This document shows positions 10,183-17,887 of a stretch of DNA of 64,000 bases, piece by piece. The notes under the pieces were generated by a model, which did not search any database, was not told where the DNA came from, and was given only the letters and a program-made list of their open reading frames with translations. Both the position numbers and the translations under genes were made by a program. Position 1 is the first letter of the stretch; every line of letters starts with the position of its first letter. The DNA is from Verrucomicrobiota bacterium (lineage in GTDB: Bacteria; Verrucomicrobiota; Verrucomicrobiia; Verrucomicrobiales; Verrucomicrobiaceae). Where the stretch lies: NCBI GenBank assembly GCA_025360015.1, contig JANYCZ010000059.1, positions 124,001 through 188,000 of the forward strand, written 5' to 3'.

Positions 10183-11729
10183 ATCCCCTCCCCTGGCTCG
10201 AATCCCATCGCGGACGCTACACCGTCGTCCGCTGGCTCTTCCCACGTCTGCTGGCAGGCATCTACCTCATCGCCCTCATCTCCTGGGGTGTGCAGTATGA
10301 CGGCCTCGTGGGCGAAAACGGCATTCTTCCCGTGAAGACCCAGCTCGAAAACGTCCACGCCTTTGAAGAGCGCGAGCACCAGACTCTGTTCTGGCAGCTG
10401 CCCAGCGTGTTTCACTGGCACTACAGCGATGCCTTTGCCCACGGCTGCATCATCACCTGCTGCGTACTCGCAATACTCGTGATGGCAGGCGTGGCGCAGG
10501 GGCCGCTGCTGGCGCTGCTTTGGTTTGGCTACCTCTCCTTCGCCACCACGGGAGACATCTTCATGGGCTACCAGTGGGATGCGCTGCTGCTGGAGGTCGG
10601 ACTCCTCGCGCTGTTCATCGCACCATGGCGCTTGTGGTCCTGGCGCGGCCCGACGGAACCACCACGCGGAGCCATCTTCCTGCTGCACTGGCTGCTCTTC
10701 CGCCTGATGTTTCTCTCCGGCTATGTAAAAATCGGCGGTGGTGACCTGCCGTGGCATGACATGACTGCGCTGCTCTATCATTATGAAACGCAGCCGCTGC
10801 CCAATGGCCTGTCGTGGTTCGCTCATCACGCGCCGCGCTGGTTCCACGTGATGAGTTGCTGGATCATGTATGGCATCGAGCTCGGTCTGCCCTTCGCCAT
10901 TTTTCTCGGACGCTGGGGCCGCCTGGCCGCCGCGCTGGGTTTTCTCGTCCTAATGGCCCTGATCTCCGCCACGGGAAACTACAATTTCTTCGATCTCCTC
11001 ACCGCCGCACTCGCCATCTCGCTGCTGGATGACCGCTGGTTTCCCAAGCGCCTGCGCACCTGGCTGCGCATCGATCCCGAAGCCCCACGCCCCTCCATCA
11101 AACGCTGGACGCAATGGCCTGCGCTGGCGGTAGTGCTCCCGGTGATGCTGTTCACCCTGCTCGCGGCAGATTCCTTTTTGGCCGGGCGCATCCCCCATTT
11201 CAAGCCGATGCTTCCCACAGCACTTCACGAAAACCTCGATGCCCCCATCGCCCGCACCCGCAGCTTCAATGCCTACGGCCTCTTTCAGGACATGACCGAG
11301 GCGCGGCCCGAGATCGTCCTCGAAGTCAGCGATGATGGCGCGCTCTTCCTGCCGCTGGAGTTCAAGTACAAGCCGGGCGATCCCAAGCGCCGCCCGCCCT
11401 TCATCGCCCCGCATCAGCCACGGCTCGACTGGCAGATGTGGTTTGCCGCGCTCTATCCCGGCTACGACCCGCAGCGCGATGCAAACCCCAACTCCCCCAT
11501 GCACTGGTTCGGCCAGTTCTGCACCGCCCTGCTCCAGCACCGCCAGCCCGTCTGGGCCCTGCTGGAGCCCCCTCCCTTCCCTCTCGAAAAAATCACCCAC
11601 ATCCGCGCCAAGCTCTACCGCTACCACTTCACCAGCCCGGAAGTGCGCCAAGCCTCCGGCGAATGGTGGGAACGCGACCTGACCGGCCCATTCAGCGGCA
11701 CCATGTCGCTGAAAGCTCTTGGGAGGTGA
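10179..11729 (+). CDS. Lipase maturation factor (LMF1) family membrane protein
   Basis: GIYLIALISWGVQYDGLVGENGILPV; TGDIFMGYQWDALLLEVGLLALFIAPW; HWLLFRLMFLSGYVKIGGGDLPWHDMTALLYHYETQPLPN. Confidence 0.9.
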   Translation: MNPLPWLESHRGRYTVVRWLFPRLLAGIYLIALISWGVQYDGLVGENGILPVKTQLENVHAFEEREHQTLFWQLPSVFHWHYSDAFAHGCIITCCVLAILVMAGVAQGPLLALLWFGYLSFATTGDIFMGYQWDALLLEVGLLALFIAPWRLWSWRGPTEPPRGAIFLLHWLLFRLMFLSGYVKIGGGDLPWHDMTALLYHYETQPLPNGLSWFAHHAPRWFHVMSCWIMYGIELGLPFAIFLGRWGRLAAALGFLVLMALISATGNYNFFDLLTAALAISLLDDRWFPKRLRTWLRIDPEAPRPSIKRWTQWPALAVVLPVMLFTLLAADSFLAGRIPHFKPMLPTALHENLDAPIARTRSFNAYGLFQDMTEARPEIVLEVSDDGALFLPLEFKYKPGDPKRRPPFIAPHQPRLDWQMWFAALYPGYDPQRDANPNSPMHWFGQFCTALLQHRQPVWALLEPPPFPLEKITHIRAKLYRYHFTSPEVRQASGEWWERDLTGPFSGTMSLKALGR

Positions 11730-11824
11730 TTCATTCCACATTCCTTTCCTTTCTTCTTGCGTCTGTCTCAGACTGCGGCACTATCGCGACCCCTCGTTCG
11801 GTTTCGAATAAGGGATCAAAAATT

Positions 11825-11901
11825 CGGGGCGTAGCTCAGCCTGGTAGAGCGCTTGCTTTGGGAGCAAGAAGTCGTCAGTTCGAATCTGGCCGCCCCGACC
11901 A
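11825..11901 (+). tRNA. tRNA-Pro (anticodon TGG)
   Basis: Cloverleaf by eye: acceptor CGGGGCG/CGCCCCG, D arm GCTC..GAGC, anticodon arm CTTGC-TTTGGGA-GCAAG, T arm GTCAG-TTCGAAT-CTGGC, encoded CCA. Confidence 0.95.
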
Positions 11902-11964
11902 TCATTGCCCAAAGGGCATCAAGGATGGCATGTCAAAATGTACACTCCGCCTGTTTAACGCAGG

Positions 11965-12300
11965 TCAGGCTGCAACCGCTAACTCGGGCAGCTTCACAAT
12001 TTTGTCGTATTCGGCACCCTTCTCCGAACGAGCCAGCCGCATGTCGTAGTCGTGCTGAAGATTAAGCCACAGTTCGGGGCCGGTGCCGAATGCGGCTCCC
12101 AGGCGTATGGCCATATCAGGAGTGACGCCTCGCCGGCCTTTGATGAGATCGTTGATGCGGCTGACACTGATGCCGGTGGCTTGAGCAAGACGATACTGAC
12201 TGACATTGATCGGTTGAAGAAACTCCAGAAGCAGCATCTCACCGGGATGGGCGAGATGGAGGTTGGCGGTCTTTTTATTTTTAGTTTTGATGGCACTCAT
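11965..12300 (-). CDS. higA: HigA family antitoxin (HTH/XRE)
   Basis: HPGEMLLLEFLQPINVSQYRLAQATGISVSRINDLIKGRRGVTPDMAIRLGAAFGTGPELWLNLQHDYDM. Confidence 0.92.
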   Translation of the reverse strand: MSAIKTKNKKTANLHLAHPGEMLLLEFLQPINVSQYRLAQATGISVSRINDLIKGRRGVTPDMAIRLGAAFGTGPELWLNLQHDYDMRLARSEKGAEYDKIVKLPELAVAA

Positions 12301-12343
12301 GATCTTGATATTGGGGGGGGGGGAATTCAGGCGGATACACGGA

Positions 12344-12658
12344 CTAGTGGTAGTCCGTAAACATCGCGTTGCGAACTTCGAGCGGCGGCTCGGCACAGGT
12401 GAATGTGATGCGATACTGATCGTTGACGCGGATGCTCCAGAGGACGGGCTGACCCTTGCGCTGGCCGCCGAGTTTTTTGCAGTGAAGACTGGGCACGGCC
12501 TGCAGGCTGGCGATGGAAATGGCGTTATCCAGAAGGCGAAGCTTGCGAAAAGCACTCACCTGAATCTCGGTGGCAACCCGTTTGATGCGCTTGCCTGCGA
12601 AGAGGTCAGCTGTGTCTTGATTGCCGAAGTGAACGACCATGGGACCAATAATACCCAA
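12344..12658 (-). CDS. higB: HigB/RelE family toxin
   Basis: DLFAGKRIKR...RKLRLLDNAISIASLQAVPSLHCKKLGGQRKGQPVLWSIRVNDQYRITFTC; immediately upstream of higA. Confidence 0.9.
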   Translation of the reverse strand: MGIIGPMVVHFGNQDTADLFAGKRIKRVATEIQVSAFRKLRLLDNAISIASLQAVPSLHCKKLGGQRKGQPVLWSIRVNDQYRITFTCAEPPLEVRNAMFTDYH

Positions 12659-12859
12659 TTCGAGGAATTCCGCAGGTTTTTTCTTTCTTTATTTGGGTAT
12701 TTTAACCAGGCATAAGCGAGCACCATGCCGCTCGACTTCACTCTGCCCCTGTCGCCAGCAGCGGCAGCATACCACGTCCTCAAAACAGCCCCGCAAGGTC
12801 GTCAATGCTCTTGCTCCGTCCCACCACCTGCGCAGAATGATCCCCCAACATTCAGATGC

Positions 12860-12904
12860 CTTGGGATCAAGAAGCCATCCGTTCAAATCTGGCCGCCCGA
12901 TCCC
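12860..12904 (+). pseudogene. Decayed duplicate of tRNA-Pro 3' half (att-like remnant)
   Basis: cttgggatcaagaagccatccgttcaaatctggccgcccgatcc aligns with tttgggagcaagaagtcgtcagttcgaatctggccgccccgacc in tRNA-Pro with about 7 mismatches and one gap. Confidence 0.8.
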
Positions 12905-12939
12905 TCTAAATTTCAAATTCCAGATTTCAATCCCGCCGC

Positions 12940-13434
12940 ATGTCCGCTCTTTACGCCACCGCCCTGATCACCTTCAAGGAAATGGGCTGGCTCTACCGCG
13001 AAGTCCCCGAGCATTCCGTCATCGAGGCTGACTTTGAAGCGCATCACACCAAGATCCCGATGCATGTTCAGGTTTTTGGCGAGACGCACATCATCACCGT
13101 CGTCTCCAACTCCACGCTCCAGGTGCCGCTTACCCACCGCCTGCCGGTGTGCGAGCTGCTCATGCGCACCAACAAGGACCTGAACCTCGGCAATTTCGAG
13201 CTCGAATGGGAGAGCGGCCAGGTGATGTTTCGCGTCACCAATGTCTTCCCACCGAACCGCCATGATTCACGCATCATCGCCAGTCTCGTGCATTCCGCCG
13301 TGGCGGAGATGGACCGCCTCACGCCCTTTCTCGGCGAGATCATCCGCACGCCCAAAGGCGAGCTGCTGCTGCTCAAGGTGGCCGATCTGATGAAACGCGA
13401 GGATTTGCTGCCGCCCGCGCCCGAAGCAGAGTGA
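12940..13434 (+). CDS. YbjN domain-containing protein
   Basis: Size and ELLMRTNKDLNLGNFELEWESGQVMFRVTNVF pattern typical of YbjN-like proteins. Confidence 0.65.
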   Translation: MSALYATALITFKEMGWLYREVPEHSVIEADFEAHHTKIPMHVQVFGETHIITVVSNSTLQVPLTHRLPVCELLMRTNKDLNLGNFELEWESGQVMFRVTNVFPPNRHDSRIIASLVHSAVAEMDRLTPFLGEIIRTPKGELLLLKVADLMKREDLLPPAPEAE

Positions 13435-13491
13435 TTGGACGTGACACAGGCGGCCCGCCTGTGCTTCTTTGCCCGCGCACAGGCTTTTCTC

Positions 13492-14277
13492 ATGTCCGCC
13501 CGCTACACACTCCAGCAGCACCCGGCTTTCAGCGCTCCGCTGTCCAAGGAGGATCTGTACACACTCGTGGCCCGCGGCTCCCTCGCCCGGGGTGAGATGT
13601 GCCTGGATGAAGAAACCGGCCACATGCACACCGTGGGCGAGCTGGTCAGCGGCATGCGCCGCCCCAGCGCCAGCAGCGGCCAGGCTCGCATCGACCGCCC
13701 GATGTATCGCGAGATCGGCCCCGATACGGAGTTCCCCGAAGAGGAAGCCCCGGCTGAAGAAGAAGTAGAAGAGGAAATCGAAGAAACGCCACCCGCAGAG
13801 GATGAAGACGATGCTCGCAACTATTCCGCGAGCGGCGAAGTCATCCTGCACCATGCGCATCCCTCCTGGCTGGGCTACACCAAGGCGCTGCTCCTCTGCA
13901 TCCTGCTCGCCATTGCTGGCGGGTTGCTCTTCGTGATCCAGTTCGAGTACGCCATCATTGCCCTGCTCTGCGCCTCCTCCACACTCATCGCCATCGGCAT
14001 CTCGCGTTTCTCGCACGACTACATCGTCACGCGCGAACGCGTGGAGCTGATCTGGGGCATCATCGGCCGCAGCTCCAAAGAGGCCCGCATCTGCGACATC
14101 CGCAGCATCGACGTCTATGAAAGCGGCATCAAAGGCTTGCTCGGTCTCGGCACCATCGACTTCTCTACCGCCGCCAATGCCGGCATCGAAGTACAGTTCA
14201 AGGACATGCGCCGCGCCCACGTCGTGAAGGATCTCGTGCGCAAGCTGCAGCGCGGTGTGGACCCTACGGATGACTAA
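13492..14277 (+). CDS. PH (bPH) domain membrane protein with acidic linker
   Basis: Acidic EEEAPAEEEVEEEIEET linker, two TMs, then HDYIVTRERVELIWGIIGRSSKEARICDIRSIDVYESGIKGLLGLGTIDFSTA. Confidence 0.8.
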   Translation: MSARYTLQQHPAFSAPLSKEDLYTLVARGSLARGEMCLDEETGHMHTVGELVSGMRRPSASSGQARIDRPMYREIGPDTEFPEEEAPAEEEVEEEIEETPPAEDEDDARNYSASGEVILHHAHPSWLGYTKALLLCILLAIAGGLLFVIQFEYAIIALLCASSTLIAIGISRFSHDYIVTRERVELIWGIIGRSSKEARICDIRSIDVYESGIKGLLGLGTIDFSTAANAGIEVQFKDMRRAHVVKDLVRKLQRGVDPTDD

Positions 14278-16435
14278 AATGACGAATGCTGCGCCACATG
14301 CTCCCACATTGGGTCTTTGGCGTTTCGCCATCTCTGCGTCATTCGTCATTGCTTCGCTTCGCTCACTCCTTCGGAGCAGCACACGCTTCGCGGTGCTGGC
14401 TGTCTCGCTTTGCTCGGCTCTGCATTCGTCATTCGCCGCAGGCGCACCTCTCTCCCGCGCCATCGACATCCGCATGCTGCCGTATGAGCGCAGCTTGGAA
14501 AAACTGCCCGTCGATCTCACCGCCACGGTCGGCTTCGTCGAAAACGGCGGCACGGTCTTTGTCCAGGATGACACTGCGGGTACGCATCTGCACTTCAAAC
14601 CCACACGCAATGACCTGCGAGTCGGCGACCACGTGCGCATCCAGGGCACTACTACCGCCGGACTTTACTTTCCCGGTGTGGATGTCGCCCAGCTTCAACT
14701 CCTTGGCCATGAGGCTCCTCCCGCCGCTGTTCCCGCGAGCTACGATGACCTCGCCACGGGCCGTTTCCATTACCAACGCATCATCGTCGAAGGCCTCGGC
14801 CGCACACTGACACCGCTCGATGAAAACCGCTCGCTGCTGCGCCTCGCCATCGGCAGCCGGGTGTTGGAAGTGCGCGTGGATGCACCGCTCGAAACCGCCC
14901 CCGCGCTCATCGATGCCCGCCTCCGCATCACCGCACTCGCCGCCGGTGGCATCAATGACCGCCGCCAGCTCGTCTTTCCCTACATTCGCGTCACCGATTG
15001 GAATGATGTGGCGATCACCAAGGCTGCAGCACCTCCCACCGCATTGCCCATCACCTCCGTGGTCACGCTGCTGCAGTTCGGCGCTGCGGACGAGCCCCAC
15101 CACCGTGCCCGCATTCGCGGTACCGTGCTCGCGGCCTTCCCAGATGGCCGCGTGTTTTTGCGCGATGCCACTCCCCCACCACCGCCACGTGAGACAGCGA
15201 AGGATGCGGAGCCACACCCGCCTCAATCTCCCTCCATCGCGATTCGCCTCACATCTCCAGTCCATCTCACACCCGGTCAGCGCGCCGAAATCATCGGCTT
15301 TCCCATCATGGCCGGATTCAGCGCCTCGCTCGCCGATGCGCTCTTGCTCGCCACGGAGGCAGATGCCGCCCCTCTCGCCACAGTTGTTTCGCTCAAAGAA
15401 TTTCAACTCGGCTCCCATGATGCCGATCTCGTACACCTTACCACGCCGGCGGTGCTCAATGACTTCTTCCGCACCGTGGATGGCTTCGAACTCCGCCTCA
15501 CCTCCAATGGCACGCCGCTGCGCGCCTTCCTGCTGCAATCAGCACCGCCTGCGCTCGAAATCGGTGCGACCGTTGAACTCACTGGCATCTGTCTGGTCGA
15601 GTCTTCCACGGACAAAGGATTTCGTTCTCAGGCCGAGCGTGCCTCACTTCTTCTGCGTTCGGTGGATGACATTCAGGTGATCCATTCGGCACCGTTTTGG
15701 ACCGCAGGCCGCCTCGTCATCGCCAGCAGCATCCTTGCCGGTCTCGTGTTGCTGGCCTTCATCTGGATCGCCGCGCAGCGTCGGCAGATCAGCGCGCTCA
15801 GCAGCCGCATCGTGCAGCAGGCCACGCTTGAGGAGCGCCAGCGCATCGCGCGTGAGTTCCACGACACCCTGGAGCAGGAGCTCACCGGCCTCTCGCTGCG
15901 TCTGGATGCGGCCACCACACGGCCGCTCGAAGACAAAGCCCGCACCCTCATCGAAACCTCCCGCAGCCTCGTCTCCCGCATTCAAAGCGAAGCACGCAAT
16001 CTCGTCGCCGATCTGCGCGACACCGAGCAGCTGCATGACCTCCTCAGCTCGCTGCGGGAAATCCAGGCCCGGATGCCGCCGAATGCACCGGCATTGCACC
16101 TCGATCTCCATCCCATTCCGCCCATCTCCGGCCCCGTCTCTCATCACCTGCGCATGATCGCCCAGGAAGCCATCACCAACGCGCTCAAGCACGCACAAGC
16201 CACGGAGCTCACCCTGCACCTCTCCGCCACCACCCACACACTCACCCTCCGCATCTCCGACAACGGCCACGGCTTCGCCCCCGCTGCCGCCACCACCGGC
16301 CAGCCCGGCCACTTCGGCTGCATGGGCATCCGCGAACGAGTCCGGAAAATCGGTGCCACCGTTGATTGGCAAAGCGAACCCGCTCAAGGCACCCTCGTTA
16401 CCCTCACGCTCCCTCTTGCCCTCTTGACTCCTTGA
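14255..16435 (+). CDS. Sensor histidine kinase (HisKA_3 type) with OB-fold-like extracytoplasmic region
   Basis: EERQRIAREFHDTLEQELTGLSLRLDAA; HATPase ITNALKHAQATELTLHL...ISDNGHGF; repeated OB-like segments upstream; start uncertain. Confidence 0.88.
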   Translation: MWTLRMTKMTNAAPHAPTLGLWRFAISASFVIASLRSLLRSSTRFAVLAVSLCSALHSSFAAGAPLSRAIDIRMLPYERSLEKLPVDLTATVGFVENGGTVFVQDDTAGTHLHFKPTRNDLRVGDHVRIQGTTTAGLYFPGVDVAQLQLLGHEAPPAAVPASYDDLATGRFHYQRIIVEGLGRTLTPLDENRSLLRLAIGSRVLEVRVDAPLETAPALIDARLRITALAAGGINDRRQLVFPYIRVTDWNDVAITKAAAPPTALPITSVVTLLQFGAADEPHHRARIRGTVLAAFPDGRVFLRDATPPPPPRETAKDAEPHPPQSPSIAIRLTSPVHLTPGQRAEIIGFPIMAGFSASLADALLLATEADAAPLATVVSLKEFQLGSHDADLVHLTTPAVLNDFFRTVDGFELRLTSNGTPLRAFLLQSAPPALEIGATVELTGICLVESSTDKGFRSQAERASLLLRSVDDIQVIHSAPFWTAGRLVIASSILAGLVLLAFIWIAAQRRQISALSSRIVQQATLEERQRIAREFHDTLEQELTGLSLRLDAATTRPLEDKARTLIETSRSLVSRIQSEARNLVADLRDTEQLHDLLSSLREIQARMPPNAPALHLDLHPIPPISGPVSHHLRMIAQEAITNALKHAQATELTLHLSATTHTLTLRISDNGHGFAPAAATTGQPGHFGCMGIRERVRKIGATVDWQSEPAQGTLVTLTLPLALLTP

Positions 16436-16447
16436 CCTGCTCCCACC

Positions 16448-17074
16448 GTGCCCGCCTCACCCATCTCCCTGCTCCTCATCGACGACCACTTCGTCGTCCG
16501 CAGCGGCCTCGTCGCCTCGCTGGAGCTTGAGGACGACCTCAAAGTCGTGGGCGAAACCGACCTTGGCGAAGACGCCTCCGCACTCTTTGCCAAAAAGAAA
16601 CCCGACGTCGTCCTCATGGATCTGCAACTGCCCGGCATCAGCGGCATCGAGGCCACGGCAGCGCTGCTGCGCGATCATGCCAGCGCCCGCATCCTCATCT
16701 TCTCCACTTTTGCCCGCGATGAGGAAATCCAGGCCGCGCTCAAGGCGGGCGCCCTCGGTTATCTGCAAAAGTCCTCTTCCCGAGACTCACTGCTCACCGC
16801 CATCCGCACCGTGGCCAAAGGCGAACGCAGCCTGCCCAGCGACATCGCCCAGCGGCTCAAGGACCGCCTCGCAGAGCCGGAGATCACGCCACGCGAGCGC
16901 GAGATCCTGGCACTCGTCACCCGTGGCAACGCCAACAAAGAAATCGCCGCCATCCTCGGCATCGGTGAAGACACCGTAAAGCAGCACGTCAGCCGCATCC
17001 TCATGAAGCTCAAAGTCAACGACCGCGCCCAGGCCACGGCGGAAGCGATTCGCCGTGGGTTGGTCCAGGTGTAG
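16448..17074 (+). CDS. NarL/FixJ family response regulator
   Basis: SLLLIDDHFVVRSGL, DVVLMDLQLPGISGIEA, LuxR HTH TPREREILALVTRGNANKEIAAILGIGEDTVKQHVSRILMKLKV. Confidence 0.95.
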   Translation: MPASPISLLLIDDHFVVRSGLVASLELEDDLKVVGETDLGEDASALFAKKKPDVVLMDLQLPGISGIEATAALLRDHASARILIFSTFARDEEIQAALKAGALGYLQKSSSRDSLLTAIRTVAKGERSLPSDIAQRLKDRLAEPEITPREREILALVTRGNANKEIAAILGIGEDTVKQHVSRILMKLKVNDRAQATAEAIRRGLVQV

Positions 17075-17108
17075 AATGAGCCTCCACCAGAGATGGCTCA
17101 GGGTGTCG

Positions 17109-17504
17109 TCAAGTAGCCACCGCCAGCAGCAGCAGCCCATGCGGCACGAACTTCTCAAAATTCGCAATGTTCCGCGTCGCCACCCGCACATTCCTCGTCA
17201 ACGCACACGCGGCGATCATGCAATCCGCATGGCTCCCCCGCTTACGGCCCGTATAATGAAACAAGCGCGACGCCTGCTCGGCCTCCTTGGCCGTGAAATC
17301 TAAAATACGTCCTTCCACAATCGCCTGCACAGCGTCCTTCTGCGCCTTGCTGTGCGGCCCATTCAAAAACTCCGACCACGCAATAGCGGAAACCGCCAGC
17401 TCCTCCCCCTCTTCCAGCCACTGACGGATCACCGCGATGTGCGGCGATCCGATGGTGACGAGATCAATCAGGAGATTCGTGTCCAGGTGGATCATGCTTC
17501 CCAC
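17109..17504 (-). CDS. vapC: PIN domain toxin (VapC-like)
   Basis: IHLDTNLLIDL...AWSEFLNGP...GSHADCMIAACALTRNVRVATRNIANFEKF. Confidence 0.9.
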   Translation of the reverse strand: MGSMIHLDTNLLIDLVTIGSPHIAVIRQWLEEGEELAVSAIAWSEFLNGPHSKAQKDAVQAIVEGRILDFTAKEAEQASRLFHYTGRKRGSHADCMIAACALTRNVRVATRNIANFEKFVPHGLLLLAVAT

Positions 17505-17773
17505 CAGTAGCGTTTACCATCTCGTTCAGCCTGCACTTCGTCGCGGAAGGCGTTAGCTTCCTGCACATTCATACCGCCGCCGTTTTGCAGCCAGTCGAGG
17601 GCTTTGAGTGGTTTGGGGCATTGGTCTTTCATGTCTTCTTCCTCCTTGATGTGTCTCACTGCTCTGCGCATGACCTCTGCTTTGGGAACACCCCATTTTT
17701 TGGCAAGCAGATCCAGGACACTGATCGTGAACTGATCCAAAGCCATACTGGTTCGGGTAAGCGCGTAACTCAT
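17492..17773 (-). CDS. VapB-like antitoxin
   Basis: MSYALTRTSMALDQFTISVLDLLAKKWGVPKAEVMRRAVRHIKEEEDM (RHH-like) ending in overlap with the PIN gene; real start is internal to the long ORF. Confidence 0.75.
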   Translation of the reverse strand: MSYALTRTSMALDQFTISVLDLLAKKWGVPKAEVMRRAVRHIKEEEDMKDQCPKPLKALDWLQNGGGMNVQEANAFRDEVQAERDGKRYWWEA

Positions 17774-17829
17774 GTGGTAACTGGTTATGCATCCCCCTTC
17801 ATTTTTCAAGTGCTTTTTCGCTTCACCCT

Positions 17830-17878
17830 CACGAAAGTGGGGTGCCTGAAATGCTGAAAGCAGCGGCAAACAGGCGTT
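17830..17878 (+). promoter_or_regulatory. Shared upstream element A (CACGAAAGTG-g-GGTGCC-N8-TGAAA-N15-CGTT)
   Basis: Identical blocks with identical spacing to 22093..22141; located 9 bp before ATG 17888. Confidence 0.7.
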
Positions 17879-17887
17879 GATAGCGGC

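Noticed and set aside
12301-12555. Frameshift across the C tract creating a HigB-HigA fusion
   Set aside because: The higB stop (12344) precedes the tract in the direction of transcription, so slippage there cannot fuse the two frames
14429-15538. 369-aa minus-strand ORF antisense to the sensor kinase
   Set aside because: Shadow ORF in GC-rich sequence
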